Assembly: GCA_003648815.1 (NCBI GenBank)
Contig: QMPZ01000015.1
Coordinates: forward strand, 1-19,323
Direction of reading: 5' to 3'
DNA length: 19,323 nt
Source: Candidatus Aerophobota bacterium
Lineage (GTDB): Bacteria > Aerophobota > Aerophobia > Aerophobales > B47-G16
The position numbers and the translations under genes are program-made. Under the pieces are notes generated by a model. The model did no database searches and was not told where the DNA came from. It saw nothing but the letters and a program-made list of their open reading frames with translations. Positions 8,827 to 16,647 of the stretch are shown here, piece after piece. Position 1 is the first letter of the stretch. Each line of letters begins with the position of its first letter.

Positions 8827-9462
8827 ATGAGAAGATTAAAAGTAATAGACTTAGGGCTAAGGGAGTATGGACAGGTCTGGGATTTACAAAAAGATTTATT
8901 AAAAAAGAGAATTTCTGGTGAGGCTATGGACACGCTGATTCTCGTGGAACATCCTCCTGTAATCACCCTCGGCAGAGGAGCAAGTGAGGAGGATATCTTA
9001 GTTTCCCCTGAATATCTTGCAAGGAGGAAAATTCCCCTTTTCCGCGTGGAAAGAGGGGGGAAGGCCACATTTCATGGTCCTGGTCAACTGGTTGCTTATC
9101 CCATAATTGCCCTCCTGAAAAAAGATGTTCACAGGTACCTCAGGGATCTGGAGGAGACCTTGATAAGGCTGCTGGCAAGGTTGGGGGTCGAGGGGAGGAG
9201 AAAAAGAGGATATACCGGGGTATGGGTGGGGGAAAAGAAGATAGCCAGCATTGGCATAGGGGTAAAGAGATGGGTAAGTTTTCATGGTTTAGCTTTAAAC
9301 GTGAACACTGACCTTTCCTATTTTTCTTTGATCTTTCCCTGTGGTATGGATGGTAGACAGATTACCTCCTTGAAGGAGGTCCTTTCTTCTCCCGTGCAGA
9401 TGGCTGAGGTTAAAGAGCTGTTTGTGAGTTCATTTTGTGAGGTATTCGACTTTCAAAGGTGA
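8827..9462 (+). CDS. lipB: Octanoyltransferase LipB
   Basis: LipB moves octanoyl groups from acyl carrier protein onto lipoyl domains of enzymes such as pyruvate dehydrogenase and the glycine cleavage H protein; LipA then adds sulfur. The 211 residues match the family. RGGKATFHGPGQLVAYP at 76-92 is the family signature. The catalytic Lys is at 138 in KKIASIGIGV and the catalytic Cys at 172 in FPCGM, matching the Lys/Cys pair known in the family. The ATG lies 6 bases after the bamA stop and the gene ends 3 bases before rsmD, so it is almost certainly co-transcribed with them. lipA is not in the window. Confidence 0.95.
   Translation: MRRLKVIDLGLREYGQVWDLQKDLLKKRISGEAMDTLILVEHPPVITLGRGASEEDILVSPEYLARRKIPLFRVERGGKATFHGPGQLVAYPIIALLKKDVHRYLRDLEETLIRLLARLGVEGRRKRGYTGVWVGEKKIASIGIGVKRWVSFHGLALNVNTDLSYFSLIFPCGMDGRQITSLKEVLSSPVQMAEVKELFVSSFCEVFDFQR
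9364..9380. repeat. Perfect 17-base palindrome inside lipB
   Basis: ACCTCCTT-G-AAGGAGGT is an 8+1+8 perfect inverted repeat within the 3' part of lipB, followed by a pyrimidine-rich CCTTTCTTCT. It codes for the conserved LipB segment ITSLKEV, so it may be coincidence. As RNA it could form a short hairpin that hides its own GGAGG. Confidence 0.5.
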
Positions 9463-9465
9463 GGG

Positions 9466-10041
9466 ATGAGGATTACCGGTGGTAAGATAAAAGGGCGGAA
9501 GCTGAAGACTCGACGAGGGAGCCTCACCCGTCCGCTCCTCTCCAGGGTGAGGAAGTCCCTTTTTGACCTTATAGGAGATGGGATTAAGAGAAGCACCTTT
9601 TTAGATCTTTATGCAGGCTCAGGTGCTGTGGGTATTGAGGCCTTAAGTCGAGGGGCGAGGAAGGTAGTTTTTGTGGAGAAAGACATAGCCTCTATAAGGA
9701 TAATAAGGGAAAACCTTGCCTCTTGTGGTCTTTTATCTCGTGCGAAGATCTGGCAAAAGGATGTGCTCAAATTTCTGCCCTTCCTGCTGAAGGAGGAACG
9801 ATTTGACTTTATCTTCGTTGCCCCCCCTTACTTTAAGGGACTGCAGAACCGAACGCTGGATATAATTGAGAGGGATGCAGATGAGGCGGTGGTGATAGTC
9901 CAGCACTCATCTAAGGAAAGGGTTGACTTTGCCCGAGGTGGTGTTAAAATTATCAGGCAGAGAAAATATGGAGATACGGTTTTAACCTTTCTGCGAACGG
10001 AACATAATGATAAAGGAAAAGCTAAGACAACTGCCAGATAA
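9466..10041 (+). CDS. rsmD: 16S rRNA guanine-966 N2-methyltransferase RsmD
   Basis: RsmD uses S-adenosylmethionine to methylate N2 of G966 in helix 31 of 16S rRNA during small-subunit assembly. The 191 residues match the family. The N-terminal signature MRITGGKIKGRKLK is followed by RPLLSRVRKSLFDLI, the cofactor-binding motif FLDLYAGSGAVGIEAL at 45-60 and the acidic EKD at 71-73. The catalytic [DN]PPY motif reads APPY at 119-122 (FIFVAPPYFKG), with Ala in the Asp/Asn position. From memory, an APP form also occurs in some RsmD branches such as cyanobacteria, so it may mark a subfamily. The 3' end overlaps uvrC by 35 bases in another frame. Confidence 0.93.
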   Translation: MRITGGKIKGRKLKTRRGSLTRPLLSRVRKSLFDLIGDGIKRSTFLDLYAGSGAVGIEALSRGARKVVFVEKDIASIRIIRENLASCGLLSRAKIWQKDVLKFLPFLLKEERFDFIFVAPPYFKGLQNRTLDIIERDADEAVVIVQHSSKERVDFARGGVKIIRQRKYGDTVLTFLRTEHNDKGKAKTTAR

Positions 10042-11791
10042 GCCAGGAGTTTATCTATTCAAGGATGAGGAGGGCCGAATTATCTACGTGGGTAAGGCTC
10101 TTTCTTTAAAGAAGAGGGTGCGTTCCTATTTTCGAAAGGGTTCTTTTTCTCCGCGAACGGAGTCCCTGGTCTCTCAAGTCCATGACCTGGAGTGGATGGT
10201 CACCGACTCTGAATCCGAGGCCTATCTTTTGGAATCAAACTTAATAAAGCATCATCGCCCACGCTATAATATCCAGCTTAGAGACGATAAATCTTATCCC
10301 TATATCAAACTCACCATTTCTGATCCCTTTCCTCAGGTTTTTTTAACCAGAAATCCCAAGCAGGACGGTTCCCAGTATTTTGGCCCCTATACCAATGTCA
10401 AAGCAGCCAGGAAAACCCTCAACTTGATCCACAGGCTTTTCCCCTTACGAAGATGTAAGGGAAAACTTAAAGTAAGATCCAGGCCCTGTCTTAATTATCA
10501 CATAAAGGAGTGCAGCGCTCCCTGCGTGGGAAAGATCACCCGTGAGGAATATTCCTTTCTGGTCAGGGGTGTTCTGCTCTTTCTGCGAGGACATTATAAA
10601 AGACTGCTTCTGCAGCTGGAAAGGGAAATGTACAAGGCCTCTGAGGAGGAAAAATTTGAAAGGGCAGCTAAGTTAAGAGACGCCATCAGAGCTATTCAAC
10701 GTCTTAGCCAGACGCAAAAGGTCTCCTCGTTTCCTGGAGAGGACAGGGATTTAATTGCCCTTGCTTTTGATGGAAGGGATGCCTGCGTTTTGGTTTTTCT
10801 CATCCGGGAGGGAAAGCTAATAGACAAGAAACACTTCTTGCTTAAGGTAGACGAGAAAGATAGCGGCAAGGACATATTGAGCTCCTTTGTGAAGGAATAC
10901 TATAGCAGAAGTTCATTTATCCCTCCTCGAATACTTCTACAGTATGAGATAGATGAGCCTGCTTCCATAGCAAGATGGCTTTCAGAAAAACGCGAAGGAG
11001 AGGTCAAACTGGAGGTTCCCCACAGAGGTGAGAAGGTAAAGCTGATGCGACTGGCTGAGGAAAATGCCCGCCTCATCCTCGAGCAGGAAAGGTTCAGGGA
11101 TAAGGAAAAGGCACTTTCTCAACTTAAAGAACATCTGGGGCTTAAAGAAAAGCCCTTACGGATAGAAGGATTCGATATCTCAAACCTCAGGGGAAAGGAG
11201 GCTGTGGGTTCGGTGGTGGTCTTCGAGGAAGGAAGGGCTAAGAAGGATGAATATCGAAGGTTTAAGATTAAGACGGTTGAGGGCATAGATGATTTTGCCA
11301 TGCTCTCCGAGGTGGTAGGCCGTCGCTACCAGAGACTGCTGAAGGAAAAAAAGAGTCTTCCTCACCTGATCCTGGTGGACGGGGGAAAGGGACAACTTTC
11401 CTCCTGTCTTAAAGTTCTGGAGAAATTAAACCTGGGCCATATCCCCATAATCGGACTGGCTAAAAGATTTGAAGAGGTCTATCTTCCGCATAGATCCTCT
11501 CCTTTAAGGATAAGGAAGGATTCAGCTGCCTTGAGACTCCTTCAGGAAATCAGGGACGAGGCACATCGCTTCGCCCACTCTTATCACGGAAAAAGTTATG
11601 CGAAAAAGCTTAGATGTTCCTCATTGGATGAGATTCCTGGAGTGGGGGCAAAGACCAAAAGACTTCTTTTGAGCTATTTTAAATCGTTAAATGAGATTAA
11701 GAAAAAGAGTCCAGAGGACTTAGAGGTAGTCCCGGGGATTGGAAGAAAAAGGGCTGAGAAGATTCTGGAGTATTTAAGGGAAAATGCTTGA
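10007..11791 (+). CDS. uvrC: Excinuclease ABC subunit C
   Basis: UvrC makes the two incisions on either side of a DNA lesion after UvrA and UvrB have located it. All domains of a full-length protein are seen in 594 residues. The GIY-YIG nuclease that cuts 3' of the lesion is at 12-90 (GVYLF 14-18, YVGKA 27-31, Arg39). Four Cys at 150, 161, 169 and 173 match the spacing of the iron-sulfur cluster of Escherichia coli UvrC. The UvrB-binding UVR motif is at about 203-233. The RNase H-like nuclease that cuts 5' has FDISNL (Asp390), GIDDF (428-429), LVDGGKGQL (Asp458) and RDEAHRFAH (His520). A pair of helix-hairpin-helix motifs ends the protein (IPGVGAKTK, VPGIGRKRA). The ATG lies inside the end of rsmD, and the TGA overlaps the next start. 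Confidence 0.97.
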   Translation: MIKEKLRQLPDKPGVYLFKDEEGRIIYVGKALSLKKRVRSYFRKGSFSPRTESLVSQVHDLEWMVTDSESEAYLLESNLIKHHRPRYNIQLRDDKSYPYIKLTISDPFPQVFLTRNPKQDGSQYFGPYTNVKAARKTLNLIHRLFPLRRCKGKLKVRSRPCLNYHIKECSAPCVGKITREEYSFLVRGVLLFLRGHYKRLLLQLEREMYKASEEEKFERAAKLRDAIRAIQRLSQTQKVSSFPGEDRDLIALAFDGRDACVLVFLIREGKLIDKKHFLLKVDEKDSGKDILSSFVKEYYSRSSFIPPRILLQYEIDEPASIARWLSEKREGEVKLEVPHRGEKVKLMRLAEENARLILEQERFRDKEKALSQLKEHLGLKEKPLRIEGFDISNLRGKEAVGSVVVFEEGRAKKDEYRRFKIKTVEGIDDFAMLSEVVGRRYQRLLKEKKSLPHLILVDGGKGQLSSCLKVLEKLNLGHIPIIGLAKRFEEVYLPHRSSPLRIRKDSAALRLLQEIRDEAHRFAHSYHGKSYAKKLRCSSLDEIPGVGAKTKRLLLSYFKSLNEIKKKSPEDLEVVPGIGRKRAEKILEYLRENA

Positions 11792-12311
11792 TTTCTCCGA
11801 CACTACCATTTTAGTGGTGAAGATGGGCTCGCTGTGGGCACAGGTAACGGCCCAGGCCGAGGAAGTGGTAAGAGTTAGGTTATTTCACAAAGAGAAAGAT
11901 GTCTTACATAACTTCAGGCAAGGAAAAGAACTGTCCCCTCTTTTACAAAGGCTGAAGGAGGACTTTCAGCTTTACGGAGAGGGAGTTAGGGTGGATTTTT
12001 CCAGATACCCTTTAAGATTAACTTCTTATACGGATTTTGCCAGAAGGGTATGGGAACAGGTTCGTAGAGTTCCTTATGGTGAGGTTCGCTCTTATAAATG
12101 GGTGGGTACAAGGGTAGGTTGCAGAGGATATCGGGCTATTGGAAAAATCCTTTCCTGCAATCCTTTTCCTATCTTGATCCCTTGCCACCGCATAATAAGA
12201 GAGGATGGTTCGTTGGGAGGATATTCTCAGGGGTTGAAGGTTAAAGAGGAGCTTTTGAGGATGGAGGGAGTTGCCTTAGGACGAGAAAATAAGCAAGGGA
12301 GGAGGTTTTAA
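11784..12311 (+). CDS. ogt: Methylated-DNA--protein-cysteine methyltransferase (MGMT/Ogt type)
   Basis: This suicide repair protein moves alkyl groups from O6-alkylguanine in DNA to its own cysteine. The C-terminal DNA-binding and active-site domain is clear: FARRVWEQVRRVPYGEVRSY at about 85-104, then RAIGKILSCNPFPILIPCHR at 117-136, with the acceptor Cys134 in PCHR and the following GGYSQGL loop. The N-terminal 80 residues are divergent. The length of 175 suits the single-function Ogt/MGMT group, with no Ada regulatory domain. The ATG overlaps the uvrC stop (ATGCTTGA), so translation is probably coupled and two DNA repair genes sit together. The product is well supported; the ogt symbol is a choice among synonyms. 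Confidence 0.93.
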   Translation: MLDFSDTTILVVKMGSLWAQVTAQAEEVVRVRLFHKEKDVLHNFRQGKELSPLLQRLKEDFQLYGEGVRVDFSRYPLRLTSYTDFARRVWEQVRRVPYGEVRSYKWVGTRVGCRGYRAIGKILSCNPFPILIPCHRIIREDGSLGGYSQGLKVKEELLRMEGVALGRENKQGRRF

Positions 12312-12313
12312 GC

Positions 12314-14857
12314 ATGGTTGGTGTGCTTTTAAAAAAGGTCTTCGGTACTCACCAGGAGAGAAACATAAAGAGGCTCTTGCCCATCGTGAATAAGATTAAT
12401 GGGTTGGAGAAGAGAATAGCTAAATTATCCGATAAAGCCCTGCGGGCAAAGACAGATGAGTTTAAGAGCAGGTTGAGAAGAGGCGAGAGTTTGGATGATC
12501 TTCTACCCGAAGCCTTTGCCGTGGTTCGTGAAGCGGCGAAGAGGACCATTAAGCTTCGACATCACGATGAGCAGCTGATGGGAGGAATAGTTCTACATCA
12601 GGGGAAGATAGCAGAAATGGCCAACGGAGAGGGAAAGACTCTGGTAGCTACCTTAGCTGCTTATCTTAACGCCCTGGATGGTAAAGGAGTCCACGTAGTC
12701 ACGGTAAACGATTATCTGGCCAGAAGGGATAGAGAGTGGATGGGGCCTGTGTATGAATTTTTGGGACTTTCGGTGGGCGTTATCCAGAGTCAGATGGATA
12801 ACGTCAAACGACGGCAGGCTTACCAATGTGATATTACCTATGGTACCAATAATGAATTTGGCTTTGATTACCTGCGGGACAATATGGTTCTCAGGAAAGA
12901 GGATAGAGTTCAGAGAGGTTTTAACTATGCTATTATAGATGAGGTGGACTCAATTCTGATCGATGAGGCGCGAACCCCTCTCATCATCTCCGGTCCAGCG
13001 GAAAGATCCACTGAACTTTATTATCGAATCGACAGGTTAGTTCCGCTTTTGAAGAAAGGAAGGGATTATGAGGTGGACGAGAAGGATAGGACAGTAGCTT
13101 TGACCGAGCAGGGTGTGGCAAAGGTGGAGAAGTTGCTCAGGGCAGAAAACCTGCTGAAATCTGATAGTTTATATCAGGAACAGGCAGACCTGATAACCCA
13201 TGTTAATCAAGCTATTCGGGCTCATGAGCTTTATAAACGGGACAGGGATTATCTGGTGAAGGACGGAGAGGTGATAATTATAGATGAGTTTACAGGGAGG
13301 CTTATGCCGGGAAGGCGTTGGAGTGATGGACTGCATCAGGCAATAGAGGCAAAGGAGAAGGTAAGAATTAGAAATGAAAACCAGACCTTAGCCACCATTA
13401 CCCTTCAGAACTACTTTCGGATGTACAAGAAGCTTGCCGGAATGACAGGGACAGCTTATACAGAGGAAGAGGAGTTCAAGAAGATCTATAACCTGGAAGT
13501 GGTGACGATTCCCACCCATAAACCTGTCATCCGAGAGGAGCTGCCCGACAAGGTTTATCAAACGGAGAAGGCAAAGTTCAAAGCAGTAATTAAACAGATA
13601 GAAAAGCTTTATAAGGAAGAAAGACCTGTGCTGGTGGGGACGCGTTCGGTGGAAAAGTCCGAGCTTTTAAGTCGTATGCTCAAGGAGAGGGGAATTCCCC
13701 ATACCGTGCTTAACGCTAAATATCACGAGAAGGAAGCCCAGATAGTTGCGCAGGCAGGTCAGAGGAGGGCGGTGACCATAGCCACTAATATGGCTGGAAG
13801 GGGCACGGATATTAAGTTAGGAGAGGGAGTGGAGGAGCTGGGAGGACTCTTCGTGATTGGCACCGAGCGTCATGAATCACGTCGGATTGACAATCAACTT
13901 CGAGGAAGGGCGGGCCGACAGGGAGCTCCCGGCACAGCCCAATTTTATGTCTCCTTAGAAGATGAGTTAATGCGCCTCTTTGGCTCAGAGAGAATTGCCT
14001 CTATTATGAATAGATTGAGGATTCCTGAGGATCAACCCATTGAGCATCCCTGGATAACCAAGGCTATAGAGAGAGCACAGGAGCGGGTTGAGAAGAGAAA
14101 TTTTGAGATAAGAAAACAGCTTTTAGAATACGATGATGTGATGAACACACAACGAGAGGTAATTTACAAGGAGAGAACAAAGGTCTTAGAGAAGAAAAAC
14201 TTGAAAGAGGACGTGCTGGAAATGATAGAGGATACCATTGAACATCTGGTATCTCTATATGCGGAGGAGAAAGTTCGTCCTGAGGAATGGGATATTGCAG
14301 GCTTGGTTAGGAGAGTGAGGAGAGTTTTCCCGATCGATCTTTCCACCGAGGATCTTAAGGAAATATATAGTCGGGAGGGGTTAAGGGAAAAAATATCCGA
14401 GAAGGTAAGAAGGGCTTATGAGGAGAAGGAGGCAAGATTAGGAGAGGAGTTGATGCGAGAGCTGGAGAGAATGATTCTCCTGCACATCATAGATTCTCGC
14501 TGGAAGGACCATCTATACGCTATAGATAGTTTAAAGGAAGGAATTGGATTGAGGGGTTATGGACAAAGGGACCCCTTAATTGAATACAAAAGGGAATCCT
14601 ACGAGATGTTTGAGGACTTGATTCAGCGCATAAAGGAGGGAGTGAGCGAGTACATATTTAAGGTGGAGATATCCCAGGAACCACCTCCTATGCGAGCTCC
14701 TCAGCCGGTCTTAGCGAGGAGCGCTGCCAATGTCGGTGACAGTCACTTCAGACAAAGGGGTTCCGTTTCTCACAAAAGAAAGAAGAAGATTGGACGTAAT
14801 GATCCCTGCCCCTGTGGCAGTGGAAAGAAGTATAAATATTGTTGCGGGAGGAGGTAG
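12314..14857 (+). CDS. secA: Preprotein translocase ATPase SecA
   Basis: SecA drives unfolded secretory proteins through the SecYEG channel by ATP hydrolysis. The 847 residues resemble Bacillus SecA in length. The first nucleotide-binding domain has MANGEGKT at 102-109 (most SecA proteins have Thr before GEGKT; here Asn) and Walker B in DEVDSILIDEARTPLIISG. The preprotein cross-linking domain follows, then the second half-motor with LAGMTGTAYTEEEEF, NMAGRGTDI and the Arg-rich RGRAGRQG. The helical scaffold and wing carry HIIDSRWKDHLYAID. The C-terminus is a zinc motif, NDPCPCGSGKKYKYCCG, with Cys at 832, 834, 843 and 844 (Cys-Cys in place of the common Cys-His), which contacts ribosomes or SecB in relatives. 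The ATG has GGAGG about 10 bases upstream and starts 2 bases after the alkyltransferase stop. Confidence 0.97.
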   Translation: MVGVLLKKVFGTHQERNIKRLLPIVNKINGLEKRIAKLSDKALRAKTDEFKSRLRRGESLDDLLPEAFAVVREAAKRTIKLRHHDEQLMGGIVLHQGKIAEMANGEGKTLVATLAAYLNALDGKGVHVVTVNDYLARRDREWMGPVYEFLGLSVGVIQSQMDNVKRRQAYQCDITYGTNNEFGFDYLRDNMVLRKEDRVQRGFNYAIIDEVDSILIDEARTPLIISGPAERSTELYYRIDRLVPLLKKGRDYEVDEKDRTVALTEQGVAKVEKLLRAENLLKSDSLYQEQADLITHVNQAIRAHELYKRDRDYLVKDGEVIIIDEFTGRLMPGRRWSDGLHQAIEAKEKVRIRNENQTLATITLQNYFRMYKKLAGMTGTAYTEEEEFKKIYNLEVVTIPTHKPVIREELPDKVYQTEKAKFKAVIKQIEKLYKEERPVLVGTRSVEKSELLSRMLKERGIPHTVLNAKYHEKEAQIVAQAGQRRAVTIATNMAGRGTDIKLGEGVEELGGLFVIGTERHESRRIDNQLRGRAGRQGAPGTAQFYVSLEDELMRLFGSERIASIMNRLRIPEDQPIEHPWITKAIERAQERVEKRNFEIRKQLLEYDDVMNTQREVIYKERTKVLEKKNLKEDVLEMIEDTIEHLVSLYAEEKVRPEEWDIAGLVRRVRRVFPIDLSTEDLKEIYSREGLREKISEKVRRAYEEKEARLGEELMRELERMILLHIIDSRWKDHLYAIDSLKEGIGLRGYGQRDPLIEYKRESYEMFEDLIQRIKEGVSEYIFKVEISQEPPPMRAPQPVLARSAANVGDSHFRQRGSVSHKRKKKIGRNDPCPCGSGKKYKYCCGRR

Positions 14858-14866
14858 AAAGGTAAG

Positions 14867-16549
14867 GTGAAGAAGAAAAGAAGTGGAGCCGAAATTATTG
14901 TAGAGGCTTTATTGAAGGAAGGGGTGGAGGTCATATTTGGGTATCCTGGAGGAGCGGTGATCCCCATCTATGATGTTCTTTACAAAGTCAAGGAGATCAA
15001 ACACGTCTTAACCCGTCATGAGCAGGCAGCTGCCCATGCCGCCGATGGATATGCCAGGGCTACAGGTAAAGTAGGGGTGTGTCTTACCACCTCAGGTCCT
15101 GGAGCGACGAACCTGGTTACAGGGATCGCCACCGCTTATATGGATTCCATTCCCATAATTGCCTTTACCGGTCAGGTTCCTACTTCTATGATTGGAAACG
15201 ATGCCTTTCAGGAGGCAAATATAACGGGAATAACCTACTCCATAACGAAGCATAACTATCTGGTGAAAGACGTAGATGAGCTTCCTCGTATTGTAAAGGA
15301 GGCCTTCTATATAGCTACCACGGGGAGAAAAGGACCGGTACTGGTAGATCTTCCGAAGGATATATTGACGGGAAAGACGGATGCTCCCTATCCTGAGGAA
15401 GTTAAGATCAGAAGTTATAACCCCAACTATAAAGGAAATCTTAAACAGATCAAGAAAGCGGCGAAGCTGATAGACGATTCCGAAAGACCCGTCATCTATG
15501 CTGGAGGAGGAATAATTAGCTCTGGAGCATCGGAAGAGCTCCTACGTTTTGCTCATCATACCAATATCCCTGTGACCACTACTCTTATGGGTTTAGGGGG
15601 CTTTCCAGAGGATGACCCTTTATCGTTGAAGATGCTGGGAATGCACGGGACTCGTTATGCTAATTATGCTATCACCGAGGCGGATTTGGTCATCGCTGTA
15701 GGGGCAAGGTTTGATGATCGAATAACCGGTAAGGTCTCTCAGTTTGCGCCTCATGCAAAGATAATTCATATAGACATTGATCCCACAAGTATCAGCAAAA
15801 GCGTAAGGGTAGATGTTCCCATAGTGGGCGATGCCAAGGATATCCTCTCCAAGCTTATCTCCTGCACTAAGGGAGATCGAAAGAGAAAGGCCTGGCATAA
15901 AAGGATTGAGGAATGGAAAAGGAAATATCCCTTAAGATATGATAAAGATGGGGATTTAAAACCTCAATTTGTGGTGGAAAAGATATATGAGGTAACCAAG
16001 GGGGAAGCCATCATCGCCACGGAAGTCGGTCAAAATCAGATGTGGGCTGCCCAGTTCTATCGGTATACCAAACCCCGAACCTTCATCTCCTCAGGTGGAC
16101 TTGGGACAATGGGTTACGGTTTTCCTGCCTCTATTGGAGCACAAATTGGCCGTCCGGACAAGGTAGTATTTGATATCGCTGGAGACGGAAGTTTTCAGAT
16201 GAACATCCAGGAGTTAGCAACGGCGGTAAGATATAACGTTCCTGTAAAAGTAGCCATCTTAAACAATGGATATCTGGGAATGGTGCGACAGTGGCAGCAG
16301 CTTTTCTATCAATCTCGATATTCTGAGGTAGAACTTTCAGGCTCTCCTGATTTCGTGAAGGTGGCAGAAGCCTACGGAGTTAAGGGAATCCGGGTGACGA
16401 GACCTGAGGAGGTGGAGCCGGCTTTAAGAAAAGCTTTATCCATTCCCGGCCCAGTTGTCCTGGATTTTATAGTTGCTCGGGAGGAAAATGTCTATCCCAT
16501 GGTTCCAGCAGGAGCAGCTCTTACTCAGATGATAGAGGGGTTAGCTTAA
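14867..16549 (+). CDS. ilvB: Acetolactate synthase, large catalytic subunit
   Basis: This thiamine diphosphate enzyme condenses pyruvate with pyruvate or 2-ketobutyrate, opening valine, leucine and isoleucine synthesis. The 560 residues match the anabolic, FAD-binding form. GYPGGAVIPIYD is near 25-36, the cofactor-activating Glu52 lies in RHEQAAAHAADGYARATG, and SGPGATN and FQEANITGITY follow. The FAD-domain marker GARFDDRITGKVSQFAP is typical of biosynthetic rather than catabolic enzymes. The thiamine motif GDG at 439-441 runs 26 residues to NN at 466-467. The start is GTG, 9 bases after the secA stop, with AAAGG just upstream. The regulatory subunit ilvN, often the next gene, is absent: a tRNA begins 4 bases after the stop. 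Confidence 0.96.
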   Translation: MKKKRSGAEIIVEALLKEGVEVIFGYPGGAVIPIYDVLYKVKEIKHVLTRHEQAAAHAADGYARATGKVGVCLTTSGPGATNLVTGIATAYMDSIPIIAFTGQVPTSMIGNDAFQEANITGITYSITKHNYLVKDVDELPRIVKEAFYIATTGRKGPVLVDLPKDILTGKTDAPYPEEVKIRSYNPNYKGNLKQIKKAAKLIDDSERPVIYAGGGIISSGASEELLRFAHHTNIPVTTTLMGLGGFPEDDPLSLKMLGMHGTRYANYAITEADLVIAVGARFDDRITGKVSQFAPHAKIIHIDIDPTSISKSVRVDVPIVGDAKDILSKLISCTKGDRKRKAWHKRIEEWKRKYPLRYDKDGDLKPQFVVEKIYEVTKGEAIIATEVGQNQMWAAQFYRYTKPRTFISSGGLGTMGYGFPASIGAQIGRPDKVVFDIAGDGSFQMNIQELATAVRYNVPVKVAILNNGYLGMVRQWQQLFYQSRYSEVELSGSPDFVKVAEAYGVKGIRVTRPEEVEPALRKALSIPGPVVLDFIVAREENVYPMVPAGAALTQMIEGLA

Positions 16550-16553
16550 AGGG

Positions 16554-16629
16554 GCGCCTGTAGTTCAGTGGATAGAACGTCGGCCTCCGGAGCCGAAGGT
16601 CGCAGGTTCAAATCCTGCCAGGCGCGCCA
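16554..16629 (+). tRNA. tRNA-Arg (anticodon CCG)
   Basis: A complete cloverleaf can be folded by eye. The acceptor stem is GCGCCTG (16554-16560) with CAGGCGC (16619-16625), seven perfect pairs. The D stem is GTTC/GAAC. The anticodon stem is TCGGC/GCCGA around the loop CTCCGGA (16585-16591), giving anticodon CCG, which reads the Arg codon CGG. The variable loop is AGGTC, the T stem GCAGG/CCTGC and the T loop TTCAAAT. The discriminator base is G, and CCA is encoded at 16627-16629. It begins 4 bases after the ilvB stop and ends 18 bases before the earliest start of the next gene, so it may be cut from a longer transcript. CGG is a minor Arg codon here, where AGG and AGA dominate. Confidence 0.97.
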
Positions 16630-16647
16630 CCTGATTCTGACAAACAA

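Noticed and set aside
12753..12938. Plus-strand 61-codon frame inside secA
   Set aside because: It is an alternate frame of a conserved SecA region with no binding site or family resemblance.
16554..16629. tRNA-Arg as an integration site for a mobile element
   Set aside because: No integrase, direct repeat of the tRNA 3' end, or phage-like gene lies downstream; housekeeping and flagellar genes flank it.
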